Assembly (NCBI GenBank): GCA_041391925.1
Contig: JAWKNA010000006.1
Location: 325,297-389,296 of the forward strand
Source of the DNA: JBPOFM01 sp041391925
GTDB lineage: Bacteria > Bacteroidota > Bacteroidia > Flavobacteriales > Flavobacteriaceae
Direction: 5' to 3'
Length of the DNA: 64,000 nucleotides
Below the pieces are notes generated by a model. It had not been told where the DNA came from. It saw only the letters and a program-made list of their open reading frames with translations, and searched no databases. Made by a program: the position numbers and the translations under genes. Shown here piece after piece: positions 27,705-36,752 of this stretch. Position 1 is the first letter of the stretch, and each line of letters begins with the position of its first letter.

Positions 27705-28325
27705 ATGCATTCCATTAAAACTTTAACTGTTACCTTATTTTCTTTGTTGCTGTATTTCAACATTAACGCTCAAGAAACTCCAGACCAAACAGATGAAGAC
27801 AAACTTTCGTTGACAGAAGGTTCCATCAGCAATCAATTTGAATACATCATTCAAAAATCTTACAGCTATCAAGAATTCAAAAACGTAAAAAAGGCATGGT
27901 TATATGAATTAAAGGCTCATACACTTGATTCTCTAAAAGCCATTCAAGTTGATTTAACAAATACTCAAAAAGTGGTTGACAGCTTAAATCAAGAAATAGT
28001 TGCTCTAAAATCCAATTTATCCGAAACAAAATCAAACCTATCATCTACCATTGAAGAAAAAGACAATATGGCATTATTTGGAATGCCCATGAGCAAGTCG
28101 AGTTATAGTGCTATTATGTGGAGTATTATTGGAGTTCTATTTGCACTTTTGCTATTATTTATCTACAAATTTAGAAATAGCAACGCAGTTACAAGCCAAT
28201 CCAAAAAGGCACTTTCAGAAATCGAAGAAGAATTTGAAGAACATCGACGCAATGCTTTGGAACGTGAGCAGATCGTACGTCGGCAACTTCAAGACGAGCT
28301 CAATAAACAAAAGAAAAACAAATAA
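27705..28325 (+). CDS. membrane protein with periplasmic coiled coil, upstream of trmD
   Basis: 206 residues. Signal peptide (cleavage near NINAQ), an extended region, a coiled coil with heptads around residues 85-125 (LNQEIVALKSNLSETKSNL), one membrane helix (residues 140-160, IMWSIIGVLFALLLLFIY), and a second, charged coiled coil to the C-terminus (EEEFEEHRRNALEREQ). No enzymatic motif. Genes in this position are sometimes labelled as tRNA methyltransferase because of the neighbour; nothing here supports that. It has its own terminator, so coupling to trmD is weak. Confidence 0.8.
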   Translation: MHSIKTLTVTLFSLLLYFNINAQETPDQTDEDKLSLTEGSISNQFEYIIQKSYSYQEFKNVKKAWLYELKAHTLDSLKAIQVDLTNTQKVVDSLNQEIVALKSNLSETKSNLSSTIEEKDNMALFGMPMSKSSYSAIMWSIIGVLFALLLLFIYKFRNSNAVTSQSKKALSEIEEEFEEHRRNALEREQIVRRQLQDELNKQKKNK

Positions 28326-28333
28326 TAAATCAC

Positions 28334-28365
28334 AAAATCCGAAAGTATATTTCGGATTTTTTTTT
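28334..28365 (+). terminator. terminator before trmD
   Basis: Stem AAAATCCGAAA/TTTCGGATTTT (28334-28344 with 28350-28360) and a run of T. Confidence 0.85.
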
Positions 28366-28394
28366 CGCATCTTTGCAGTCAATACCATTCAACA

Positions 28395-29072
28395 ATGCGA
28401 ATCGATATCATCACAGTTTTGCCAGAACTCCTTAAAAGTCCGTTTGAAGCATCTATTTTAAAACGAGCTATTGAAGCTAATTTGGTTACTGTTCATTTCC
28501 ATAATTTAAGAGATTATACGTCTGATAGATATAAATCTGTTGATGACACACAATTTGGAGGTGGTGCAGGCATGGTGATGATGGTCGAACCTATAGATAA
28601 ATGTATTACAAAACTACAATCGGAACGCAATTATGATGAAATCATTTATATGACTCCCGATGGTGAAACTCTTAAACAGGGTATTGCCAATCAGCTTTCT
28701 TTGAAAGAGAATATTATAATACTATGCGGACATTATAAAGGAGTAGACCAGCGTGTTCGTGATATGTTTGTGACCAAGGAAATCTCCATAGGTGATTATG
28801 TACTTTCTGGTGGAGAACTAGGCGCAGCTGTACTTTGCGATGCAGTTATTCGTTTGATTCCTGGTGTTTTAGGAAATGAGACCTCTGCCCTAACCGATTC
28901 CTTTCAAGATAATTTGTTGGCACCACCAATCTATACAAAACCTAGAGACTATAAAGGTTTGAAAGTTCCTGAAATACTGTTCAGTGGCAATTTTCCAAAG
29001 ATTGAAAAATGGCGCGAGGAGCAAGCCTATGAGCGCACAAAGGAAAGACGACCTGACCTATTGAATGACTAA
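28395..29072 (+). CDS. trmD: tRNA (guanine-N1)-methyltransferase
   Basis: Makes m1G37 in tRNAs to prevent frameshifting. SPOUT-fold signatures: MRIDIITVLPEL, FGGGAGMVMMVEP, IILCGHYKGVDQRV, and the knot loop GDYVLSGGELGA. 225 residues, full length. Followed by rplS as in most bacteria, but separated by 217 bases that contain an rplS promoter. Confidence 0.97.
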   Translation: MRIDIITVLPELLKSPFEASILKRAIEANLVTVHFHNLRDYTSDRYKSVDDTQFGGGAGMVMMVEPIDKCITKLQSERNYDEIIYMTPDGETLKQGIANQLSLKENIIILCGHYKGVDQRVRDMFVTKEISIGDYVLSGGELGAAVLCDAVIRLIPGVLGNETSALTDSFQDNLLAPPIYTKPRDYKGLKVPEILFSGNFPKIEKWREEQAYERTKERRPDLLND

Positions 29073-29187
29073 AAAAGGGATTTAATTATGACTTGCAATA
29101 GATGATTAATGGTTTTAAATTAAAAAAGTCTTGCAACATAACATTTCACAACTCAACATTGAACGGCAAATAATTCTTCAATATTAA

Positions 29188-29217
29188 TTGCTAATTATCA
29201 ATTATTGATTATTTTTG
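29188..29217 (+). promoter_or_regulatory. rplS promoter
   Basis: TTG at 29188-29190, 19 bases, then TATTTTTG at 29210-29217: an exact fit to the Bacteroidetes promoter. The leader to the rplS ATG is about 65 bases. Confidence 0.75.
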
Positions 29218-29289
29218 CATCCAATTTCGGATTAACCTCTGGCGATGTACGTGAATGTTGGTTTGAAACAATCCTAAAATATAAAAGAG

Positions 29290-29640
29290 ATGAATTCTTT
29301 AGTTCAATTTGTACAAGACGAATTTGTAGAAAAAAAAGAAATTCCAGATTTTTCAGCTGGTGACACCATTACAGTGTATTATGAAATCCGTGAAGGTGAC
29401 AAAAAACGTACACAGTTTTTTAAAGGTGTTGTATTACAACGTAAAGGAAGTGGAAGTTCTGAAACATTCACAATCCGTAAAATGTCAGGAACTATTGGTG
29501 TAGAGCGTATCTTCCCAGTAAATTTGCCCGCACTTCAAAAAATCGAAGTCAACAAAAAAGGTAAAGTTAGACGTTCAAGAATTTATTATTTCAGAGGTCT
29601 TACCGGTAAAAAAGCAAGAATCAAAGAAAAAAGAGACTAA
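29290..29640 (+). CDS. rplS: 50S ribosomal protein L19
   Basis: 116 residues. L19 motifs: MNSLVQFVQDEFVEKKEIPDF, GDTITVYYEIREGDKKRTQ, FKGVVLQRKGSGSSETFTIRK, IGVERIFPVN and SRIYYFRGLTGKKARIKEK. Sits at the subunit interface of the ribosome. It has its own promoter and a strong terminator immediately downstream. Confidence 0.98.
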   Translation: MNSLVQFVQDEFVEKKEIPDFSAGDTITVYYEIREGDKKRTQFFKGVVLQRKGSGSSETFTIRKMSGTIGVERIFPVNLPALQKIEVNKKGKVRRSRIYYFRGLTGKKARIKEKRD

Positions 29641-29663
29641 TATTTTTTTTCAAAACTATATGA

Positions 29664-29690
29664 AAGCCTTGATTATTCAAGGCTTTTTTA
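29664..29690 (+). terminator. rplS terminator
   Basis: Stem AAGCCTTGA/TCAAGGCTT (29664-29672 with 29677-29685), four-base loop, T tract. Confidence 0.88.
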
Positions 29691-29754
29691 GTTTATTAAC
29701 TTTTGTTAATAACTCGCGTTCATAAATCGTTGAAAACTAAAATGATAAATCTGC

Positions 29755-29784
29755 TTGGATATGATTGATTCTTTTGTAATTTAG
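29755..29784 (+). promoter_or_regulatory. promoter of the candidate structured RNA
   Basis: TTG at 29755-29757, 19 bases, then TAATTTAG at 29777-29784, one mismatch from TAnnTTTG. It lies after the rplS terminator and points into the unexplained gap; the predicted transcript starts near 29790. Confidence 0.5.
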
Positions 29785-29789
29785 TAAAA

Positions 29790-30297
29790 CGATTCAACAA
29801 CAACATTCGTGTTGGTTTCAGCGTCGAAAATTGAATTTGAGTTAAATCGTATAAAGTAACGTTCTTTATAAAATTGTTTTTTGAGGTTTTGAAGTGTCAC
29901 GTGTATGCGTGAAGAACCAATGAACCATGATACCTTAAAAAGTGCCGCATGTGTAAGCAGGCTGAAACTGGTAAGGTTGAAAGTTTCCGAAGAGGTCAGC
30001 AGCGAAAGTGAATGACAAGGTAGGAAGCAATGTTTTGGAAATTGTAAGTTGCGAAAGTGAAATGCAAGATATAAAACATCAAAAAAAACAATTAACTGAA
30101 ACATAGTAATAACAGGTCAATACATTTTGAAAGTTATGAGGTGTTTCATTGAAATAGTGAAATTTGAACTGAAAAGGACGATGTAAAACGCAAGTTTTAA
30201 TCGGCTGATGTAACAGCAATGTTATATAGGTCACAAAGTAACTGTTTCAAAAAAGCCATGTCAGAGTAGTCTAACTACAGTGATATGGCTTTTGTGT
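29790..30297 (+). ncRNA. candidate long structured RNA between rplS and icd
   Basis: No supported reading frame covers this stretch, yet it folds well by eye. Domain 1 is closed by a long helix pairing 29872-29890 with 30073-30093 (AATTGTTTTTTGA side with TCAAAAAAAACAATT). Inside it are TCACG/CGTGA (29897-29912) and ACCTTA/TAAGGT (29932-29977), plus two similar GCGAAAGTGAA segments at 30002 and 30051. Domain 2 is closed by GAAACA/TGTTTC (30098-30103 with 30243-30248). It holds a CGAT/ATCG plus AAAAC-GCAA-GTTTT hairpin (30179-30203) and a TGTAACA-GCAA-TGTTATA hairpin (30209-30226), both with GNRA tetraloops. The end is a strong hairpin (30251-30293). It has no RNase P, tmRNA, SRP or 6S signature that I can see. 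The exact ends are inferred. Confidence 0.6.
30251..30293 (+). terminator. terminator of the candidate structured RNA
   Basis: A 13-bp stem AAAAGCCATGTCA/TGATATGGCTTTT with one G-T pair, topped by GTAGT/ACTAC, followed by a broken T tract (GTGTTTT). Confidence 0.75.
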
Positions 30298-30389
30298 TTT
30301 ATAAACTTAGCCTTTTTATTAGAGCTTTCATTTAGTATATTTGTATTCCCAAAAAATATAAATTCCCTTTTAATTAAATTAATCAATAC

Positions 30390-32606
30390 ATGGCGAACGC
30401 ATCTACAATTTTTTATACTCACACAGATGAAGCTCCGGCTCTAGCAACCCAATCACTTTTACCTATAATCAAATCGTTCACAAAATCTTCTGGAATAGAT
30501 GTAGTCACTAAAGATATATCGCTTTCAGGACGGATAATTTCAAATTTTCCAGAATTTCTTAATGAAGATCAAAGAATTCCCGATGCTCTAAAAGAATTAG
30601 GAGAATTGGCAACCAGACCAGAAGCCAACATTATTAAACTACCCAATATCAGTGCTTCAATTCCGCAATTGACAGAAGCAATTTTGGAGCTGCAATCCAA
30701 AGGTTATCAAGTTCCAAATTATCCGGATAGTCCAAAAAATGATCAGGAAAAAAACATCAAATCACGTTATGATAAAATAAAAGGAAGTGCCGTCAATCCT
30801 GTGCTTCGTGAAGGTAATTCAGACAGACGTGCTCCAAAGGCTGTGAAAAATTACGCCAAAAAGAATCCCCATTCCATGGGTAAATGGTCTTTAGATTCCA
30901 AAACACATGTGTCCACCATGAAAGAAGGTGATTTTTTTCATACCGAAAAGTCGGTAACTCTTGCTAAAGCAACAGAGATTAAAATAGAACACATCAATCT
31001 ACATGGAGAAAGCACACTTCTAAAAGCTAATGTGCCATTGCTTGCTGGAGAAATCATCGATGCTTCTTTAATGAAGAAAAAAGCATTGCTTGAATTTCTT
31101 TCAGAACAAGTAAAGGATGCCAATGATAAAGGTGTGTTGTTTTCCTTGCATATGAAAGCTACCATGATGAAAGTGTCCGACCCAATTATTTTTGGACACG
31201 CAGTAAGAATATTTTTTAAGGATTTATTTGATAAATATCAAAACACATTTGATGCTATTGGCGTGGATGTCAATAATGGTTTTGGAAATTTAGTTGAAAA
31301 ACTAAAGGAACTGCCTGCTGAAAAGCGTAAAGAAATTGAATCTGAGATTGAACATATCTATCAACTGGGACCGAGTTTGGCGATGGTCAATTCCGACAAG
31401 GGCATTACCAATCTTCATGTACCCAGTGATGTTATCATCGACGCCTCTATGCCTGCTATGATTCGCACATCTGGCCAGATGTGGAATTCTGATGGAAAGC
31501 AACAAGATACAAAGGCGGTGATTCCTGATAGCAGCTATGCAGGAATTTATCAAGTAACCATAGATTTTTGTAAAAAACATGGTGCTTTTGACCCGAAAAC
31601 CATGGGTACAGTCCCTAATGTTGGGCTAATGGCACAAAAAGCTGAAGAGTATGGTTCACATGATAAAACATTTGAGATAGAAACCAAAGGTCACGTTCGC
31701 GTGGTGGATAAAGAAGGTAACATATTGATTGAGCATCCTGTTGAATCTGGTGATATTTGGAGAATGTGCCAAACAAAGGATGCGCCAATCCAGGATTGGG
31801 TCAAATTGGCTGTATCAAGAGCGACAGCAACTAAAACTCCAACGGTTTTTTGGTTGGATAAACACAGATCTCACGATGCAGAGCTTATTAAAAAAGTCAA
31901 TCAATATTTAAAAGATTACGATACCACAGGATTAGACATAAGAATTTTGTCTCCAATGGATGCTACCCAATTCACTTTAGAGCGAATCAAAGAGGGAAAA
32001 GACACCATTTCTGTTACAGGAAATGTGTTGCGTGATTATCTTACAGATCTCTTCCCTATACTGGAATTGGGCACTAGCGCCAAAATGCTCTCAATCGTTC
32101 CTTTGATGAATGGTGGAGGACTTTTTGAAACTGGAGCTGGTGGTTCGGCCCCAAAACATGTGGAACAGTTTGTAGAGGAAAACCACTTACGTTGGGATTC
32201 TTTGGGTGAATTTTTAGCTTTGGCCGTTTCCTTGGAACATCTAGCTAATGCGACGAAAAATTCAAAGGCACAAATTTTGGCAGATACTTTGGATGAAGCT
32301 ACAGAAAAACTATTGGAAACAGGGAAGTCCCCTTCTAGAAAAGTGAAAGAGCTTGACAACAGAGGTAGCCATTTTTACTTGGCATTATATTGGGCAGAAG
32401 CATTGTCAAATCAAAATATTGATGCGGATTTAAAAGCAGAATTCGTTCCTGTTTTTAAGGAACTCAAATCAAATGAACATAAAATTGTAGATGAACTTAA
32501 CACCGTACAAGGCAAATCTGTAGACTTGGGTGGTTATTATAAACCAAACGATACAAAAGTTGAAGCGGCTATGAGACCAAGCCCTGTTTTGAATTCAATT
32601 ATTTAA
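30390..32606 (+). CDS. icd: NADP+-dependent isocitrate dehydrogenase, monomeric type
   Basis: TCA-cycle oxidation of isocitrate to 2-oxoglutarate. 738 residues, the size of the monomeric (IDH-II) class and unrelated in sequence to the 400-residue dimeric type. Class motifs include KSSGIDVVTKDISLSGRI near the start, NPVLREGNSDRRAP, MKATMMKVSDPIIFGH, GTVPNVGLMAQKAEEYGSH and GGLFETGAGGSAPKHVEQF. A TATATTTG -7 box lies at 30336-30343. Ends before a terminator at 32633. Confidence 0.97.
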   Translation: MANASTIFYTHTDEAPALATQSLLPIIKSFTKSSGIDVVTKDISLSGRIISNFPEFLNEDQRIPDALKELGELATRPEANIIKLPNISASIPQLTEAILELQSKGYQVPNYPDSPKNDQEKNIKSRYDKIKGSAVNPVLREGNSDRRAPKAVKNYAKKNPHSMGKWSLDSKTHVSTMKEGDFFHTEKSVTLAKATEIKIEHINLHGESTLLKANVPLLAGEIIDASLMKKKALLEFLSEQVKDANDKGVLFSLHMKATMMKVSDPIIFGHAVRIFFKDLFDKYQNTFDAIGVDVNNGFGNLVEKLKELPAEKRKEIESEIEHIYQLGPSLAMVNSDKGITNLHVPSDVIIDASMPAMIRTSGQMWNSDGKQQDTKAVIPDSSYAGIYQVTIDFCKKHGAFDPKTMGTVPNVGLMAQKAEEYGSHDKTFEIETKGHVRVVDKEGNILIEHPVESGDIWRMCQTKDAPIQDWVKLAVSRATATKTPTVFWLDKHRSHDAELIKKVNQYLKDYDTTGLDIRILSPMDATQFTLERIKEGKDTISVTGNVLRDYLTDLFPILELGTSAKMLSIVPLMNGGGLFETGAGGSAPKHVEQFVEENHLRWDSLGEFLALAVSLEHLANATKNSKAQILADTLDEATEKLLETGKSPSRKVKELDNRGSHFYLALYWAEALSNQNIDADLKAEFVPVFKELKSNEHKIVDELNTVQGKSVDLGGYYKPNDTKVEAAMRPSPVLNSII

Positions 32607-32632
32607 TTTATGGTGATAACGAATATTAATAG

Positions 32633-32667
32633 AAATGCTCTTTTCATATAAGGAGCATTTTTATTTT
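32633..32667 (+). terminator. icd terminator
   Basis: Stem AAATGCTC/GAGCATTT (32633-32640 with 32653-32660), followed by TTATTTT. Confidence 0.75.
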
Positions 32668-32713
32668 AATATGGTAACAGCAAAGTTGTAAGCAAAAATT
32701 GTATTTTTAGTCC

Positions 32714-33535
32714 ATGTCATTCATCAAAACTACAGAGCTAGAATCCAATTATAACCATCTCGAGCAGATGAGTGTGAATGAATTGCTTACCAATATCAAT
32801 ATAGAAGACCAAACGGTACCTTTGGCTGTAAAAAAAACCATTCCACAAATTGAAAAATTAATAGAGGAAATTGTAATAAAGTTAAAATCTGGTGGACGTT
32901 TGTTTTATATAGGTGCAGGCACCAGTGGCCGTCTCGGAATTGTGGATGCTTCGGAATGCCCTCCAACTTTTGGTGTCTCTCAAGATTTAGTGATTGGTTT
33001 GATAGCAGGAGGAGATTCTGCTATCCGAAAAGCTGTTGAATTCGCCGAAGATTCCACAACTCAAGGTTGGGAAGATTTAAAAAAAAACAAAATCAATCAA
33101 AAAGATGTTGTTATTGGCATTGCAGCTTCTGGAACCACTCCTTATGTGATTGGAGCTTTGGCAAAATGCAACGAAAATAATATTCTTACAGGGTGCATCA
33201 CCTGCAACCATAACAGTCCTTTATCGAAAACAGCACAGTTCCCTATTGAAGTGATTGTCGGACCTGAGTTTGTTACGGGAAGTTCTCGCATGAAAGCTGG
33301 TACAGCACAAAAATTGGTATTGAACATGATATCTACTGCCACAATGATACAGTTGGGCAAGGTGAAGGGCAACAAAATGGTAGATATGCAATTGAGCAAT
33401 AATAAATTGGTTGACCGAGGTGTCCAGATGATTATGGACGAACTTAAGGTTTCCCAAAAAGACGCACAGCTTCTGTTGAATACACATAAAAATGTCCGAA
33501 CTGCCATTCAACACTATTTGCATGGAGGAGCATAA
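32714..33535 (+). CDS. murQ: N-acetylmuramic acid 6-phosphate etherase
   Basis: Cleaves the lactyl ether of MurNAc-6-phosphate to GlcNAc-6-phosphate during cell-wall recycling. The SIS domain carries LFYIGAGTSGRLGIVDASECP, GGDSAIRKAVE, GIAASGTTPYVIG and GSSRMKAGTAQK. 273 residues, slightly short of E. coli MurQ (298) through loss of C-terminal helices. A TATTTTTA element (32702-32709) lies only four bases before the ATG. No other MurNAc-uptake gene is adjacent. Confidence 0.95.
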   Translation: MSFIKTTELESNYNHLEQMSVNELLTNINIEDQTVPLAVKKTIPQIEKLIEEIVIKLKSGGRLFYIGAGTSGRLGIVDASECPPTFGVSQDLVIGLIAGGDSAIRKAVEFAEDSTTQGWEDLKKNKINQKDVVIGIAASGTTPYVIGALAKCNENNILTGCITCNHNSPLSKTAQFPIEVIVGPEFVTGSSRMKAGTAQKLVLNMISTATMIQLGKVKGNKMVDMQLSNNKLVDRGVQMIMDELKVSQKDAQLLLNTHKNVRTAIQHYLHGGA

Positions 33536-33752
33536 AACCAATAGAGATTTATTGGTCAAAGGACTCCAGAACATGGGTATCTGTTTAGTATTAATGTTTT
33601 TGGGGCCTACTTTGCTATATATTGCCTTTAGCAACCAAGACAAACCAACTTATCTACTTGTGTTGATTATTTCCATCATCGTCTGTGCACTCGCTGTTTA
33701 TTTTCTATTTAGAGGAATTCTTATCATCCTAAAAAGTCTATTCGGAAAGTAA
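33522..33752 (+). CDS. small two-helix membrane protein (DUF6095-like)
   Basis: 76 residues from the ATG at 33522 (MEEHKTNRDLLVKGLQNMG), which overlaps murQ by 14 bases. Two membrane helices (GICLVLMFLGPTLLYIAF and LVLIISIIVCALAVYFLF) with a short polar loop. From memory it fits the DUF6095 family found after murQ in flavobacteria. Function unknown; co-transcribed with murQ. Confidence 0.78.
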   Translation: MEEHKTNRDLLVKGLQNMGICLVLMFLGPTLLYIAFSNQDKPTYLLVLIISIIVCALAVYFLFRGILIILKSLFGK

Positions 33753-33789
33753 TTTTCAATTTTTGTTTTAGCTCAAAATTTAAAAATAA

Positions 33790-33817
33790 AAAACCACTGC
33801 TTTTCAGCAGTGGTTTT
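33790..33817 (-). terminator. bidirectional terminator between convergent genes
   Basis: Stem AAAACCACTGC/GCAGTGGTTTT with a six-base loop. The T runs are inside the stem, so it can serve both the minus-strand lipoprotein and the plus-strand murQ operon. Confidence 0.82.
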
Positions 33818-33839
33818 AAATTTAGGTTGCTTTTTAAGC

Positions 33840-36470
33840 CTATTCTTTTATTCCATGTTTTCTATTATATTCCATTCTTTCTACGTCATCACGGAAAATC
33901 TTTGAACTTCCAACTTCTGATTCTCTATTTTCAGCTTTTTTTGATTTTGTGATAGCCATTTGCGCCTTTTGTGTTTCTGTCAATTCACTTTCATTCAATT
34001 TTGAAATTTGCGGTCTATCTATTGAGGAATTTCTGCCAGCAAAACAAACAACGTCAGCAACAAATCCCGCCGAAGTACCAGTGGCATTGGATGTAAATCT
34101 TACTGTTAAATATTGTCCCGAAGACTCAACATAATCTAAAGTACCATCAGCATATGGAGCCAATGAATTATTACCTGTTCCTGTAAAACCATTTGTACCT
34201 GATATCGGTGTCCCAGTTCCTGAAACGGTAATCAGAGGTGCAGCTGTTGTAGTACCATCATACATTCTTAAATAATCATTAGCTGCAGTACTAAATGAAC
34301 GAAAATTAAGTCGAACTTTATTACCAGTACCAGCATTAATAGTATAAATATCATTTCTATTATTTCCATAATTACCAAAACTGCCTCCATTGTCCACATA
34401 ATATCCTCCACAGACTGGAGCGGTATTGCCTGGTACGTCTGGGATGCAGGAAGATACATTTAAGGTAAAATTACCTGTATTGGTTTGATAACCTGTAACA
34501 TAGAAGTAATATGTGGTATTTGCAATAGATCTGAAAGTAACGGCTGATTGTGGAACTCCAGTCGCAACATCATCGTTGCCAGTAACACATGTTAACCCTG
34601 CGCAAGTTCCTCTAAAGACCCCCAATTTAGTATCGAATGTACTACCAAAAGTATCCACAGAAACATCACTAATTGAGGGACCACTCGCAAATGAATACCA
34701 AACTCCTCCGGCAGTATTTAGAGTCTCAACACAAGTTCCTGGAGCACCAGTCGTTGTAGCAGTGGTAGTTGATCCTGAAGCTGTACCTCCACAAGAAATA
34801 GCAATAGCATTTGTACATGTGTCGTTTGCTGGAGGAAAAAGTTCTGTAAGTGTAAGTGTATAGTTTCCAAAAACACCATTAGCTGCAGTTATATAAATAA
34901 AATATGTTGTATTTGGAGCAGCGGTAAATGTCAAATCAGCAGATGCAGTTGAAGCGGTAACACAATTAAGGGCTGCGCAACTACCTGACAATATCCCTAA
35001 CCTGGTAGTAAAATTACTGCCTGCAGTAGATGCTTTGATAATTTTATTAGAAGCGGTTGCATTGGTATAAGTATGCCAAACTCCTGGGCCTTGTCTAAGG
35101 TTGACACTATTACAGTTTGTTTGTGGAGCTCCTGTATTAGTACCTAGAGTTGTATAACCTGTAGTTGGGATATCAAGACTTACAGGTATTGCGTTCGCAC
35201 ATAGATCGTTGGCTGGAGGTGTAAATTCTGCCAAGTTTAATGTATAAGCTCCTACTTGATTATTATAACCCCCTAAGAAAATGTAATAGGTGACGCCACC
35301 AGTGGCATTAAACGTAATTGTTGACAATAACCCTGTACCATCATCATCATCGTTATCAATACAAGTCAATGCTCCACATGTCCCACCTAGAACTCTCAAT
35401 TGTGTATCAAAACCACCATTTGCAAGAGTTTGGGTTCCCTCAGTATCTACCACTACAGTTTTGTTGGTTGGAGTTGAATAAGAATACCATACACCAGGTC
35501 CTCCAAAAGGAGCAGTTAAATTGTTGTTACAAATGGTTGGTGTATCGGAATTAGATGCATTAACTATAGAACCTGCATATGTACCTGCTCCAATTGTAAT
35601 AGCATTAGCACATGTATCGTTGGCAACTGCAGGGCCTGAACAATTAGTGTCACTTACAAATGTACCTGAAGAATTACCATAGGTAGAAGACCAAGTTCCC
35701 ATTACTTCAGCACATTGATTGTCATTTCCAGCATTGCCAGGATTATATTTATGAGTTCCTGTCCAACTGACTGGATAACCCAAAATTGTAGCGGAACCAT
35801 TTATAGCACAAGTAGTATATCCTGAAGTGGTACAACCAGACTGTGTACTGTTTGCAGCTGGCACATTGTAAAGACGTCCTCCATACCAAACTTGTACAGC
35901 AAAATTCTGGTCTTCGCCAGCTCCAATGGACATAACGTTCCAAGTACGACCACTAGTAGGGAAACCTCCAGTACCAGCAGTACGCACATAAGTACCTGTA
36001 ATTGGTGTTAATGGTGCTCTTGATAAATTTTTTGCAATAAGAACATCTGATTCTTTGTTGTCAAAATTAACATTGGAAATTAAGGGATTAAGACCGTCAC
36101 CTTCTACAGAAAAATCCAATGTGGCATCAATGGTACTTAAACCCGCTGAAGAAAATCGAAGATTGCTAATGGTATTGTCAACGGTCAATTTTACCTTATT
36201 GCTTTTAAGTTCTATTTGCTCTCCTGTGCTTAAGATAATTTGAGCAATTGCATCATTGGATGGTGAAAGTGTCACAACCACACTTCCTCTTGTTAAACCG
36301 TCGTTGGTTGAAAACAGTCCTTTGTAAACTCCCAAATAGGAATTATCATACTGATCATCAGCAATTCTCGTGCTAGTTTCGTCTGTTTTTGGTTCTTCAA
36401 ATGTATCTTTAGTACACGCGATGACAAAACAGCATACCACTAATAACTGTAGTAATTTGTTCAATTTCAT
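33840..36470 (-). CDS. large repeat lipoprotein with C-terminal CUB-like domain
   Basis: 876 residues. Lipoprotein signal with lipobox VIAC at residues 16-19, followed by TKDTFEEP. A conserved N-terminal region (about 30-280, including GTGGFPTSGRTWNVMS) is shared with the next gene. Three repeats of about 125 residues follow (ANDTCANAI / GVWYSY / FDTQLRVLGGTCGALTC / TYYIFLGGYN), rich in paired cysteines. Then comes a CUB-like domain (CGGYYVDNGGSFGNY, DYLRMYDG, LTVRFTSNATG) and a charged tail. Surface adhesion or glycan binding is plausible but not shown. The three repeats differ enough to be old. Confidence 0.82.
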   Translation of the reverse strand: MKLNKLLQLLVVCCFVIACTKDTFEEPKTDETSTRIADDQYDNSYLGVYKGLFSTNDGLTRGSVVVTLSPSNDAIAQIILSTGEQIELKSNKVKLTVDNTISNLRFSSAGLSTIDATLDFSVEGDGLNPLISNVNFDNKESDVLIAKNLSRAPLTPITGTYVRTAGTGGFPTSGRTWNVMSIGAGEDQNFAVQVWYGGRLYNVPAANSTQSGCTTSGYTTCAINGSATILGYPVSWTGTHKYNPGNAGNDNQCAEVMGTWSSTYGNSSGTFVSDTNCSGPAVANDTCANAITIGAGTYAGSIVNASNSDTPTICNNNLTAPFGGPGVWYSYSTPTNKTVVVDTEGTQTLANGGFDTQLRVLGGTCGALTCIDNDDDDGTGLLSTITFNATGGVTYYIFLGGYNNQVGAYTLNLAEFTPPANDLCANAIPVSLDIPTTGYTTLGTNTGAPQTNCNSVNLRQGPGVWHTYTNATASNKIIKASTAGSNFTTRLGILSGSCAALNCVTASTASADLTFTAAPNTTYFIYITAANGVFGNYTLTLTELFPPANDTCTNAIAISCGGTASGSTTTATTTGAPGTCVETLNTAGGVWYSFASGPSISDVSVDTFGSTFDTKLGVFRGTCAGLTCVTGNDDVATGVPQSAVTFRSIANTTYYFYVTGYQTNTGNFTLNVSSCIPDVPGNTAPVCGGYYVDNGGSFGNYGNNRNDIYTINAGTGNKVRLNFRSFSTAANDYLRMYDGTTTAAPLITVSGTGTPISGTNGFTGTGNNSLAPYADGTLDYVESSGQYLTVRFTSNATGTSAGFVADVVCFAGRNSSIDRPQISKLNESELTETQKAQMAITKSKKAENRESEVGSSKIFRDDVERMEYNRKHGIKE

Positions 36471-36671
36471 AATAATAAGTTTTAAGATTAATAGTTTAGT
36501 TCATAATAACCGATTAAATGTAGAAAAAAAATTAACATCCAAATTTAATATCATTAACATTACCTATGAAATGCATAAATAAACGTCAAACAATCTACCG
36601 AATCTTTATCAAATATTTATTTATGTTAAAAAGAAAGAATTCTCTTATTAAAATTGTGCTTAGGACAAAAA

Positions 36672-36700
36672 AAAACCACCGCTAATCTCGCGGTGGTTTT
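36672..36700 (-). terminator. terminator of the second repeat lipoprotein
   Basis: Stem AAAACCACCGC/GCGGTGGTTTT (36672-36682 with 36690-36700), 11 bp, followed on the minus strand by a T run. It separates the two paralogues. The rest of the 282-base gap (36471-36752) is AT-rich with nothing else recognisable. Confidence 0.85.
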
Positions 36701-36752
36701 AATAAAACTGAAATTTTAATTATTTCAGTTGAATCTCATAATGTCTGCAGCC

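Noticed and set aside
29781..30104. A 107-codon minus-strand frame in the rplS-icd gap
   Set aside because: Phe/Leu/His-rich, no known motif, and it is the complement of the hairpin-rich segment; an RNA explanation fits better.
29790..30297. RNase P RNA, tmRNA or 6S RNA
   Set aside because: The conserved RNase P core (GAGGAAAGTCC and its partners), the tmRNA tag frame and ends, and a 6S-like central bubble are not found on either strand.
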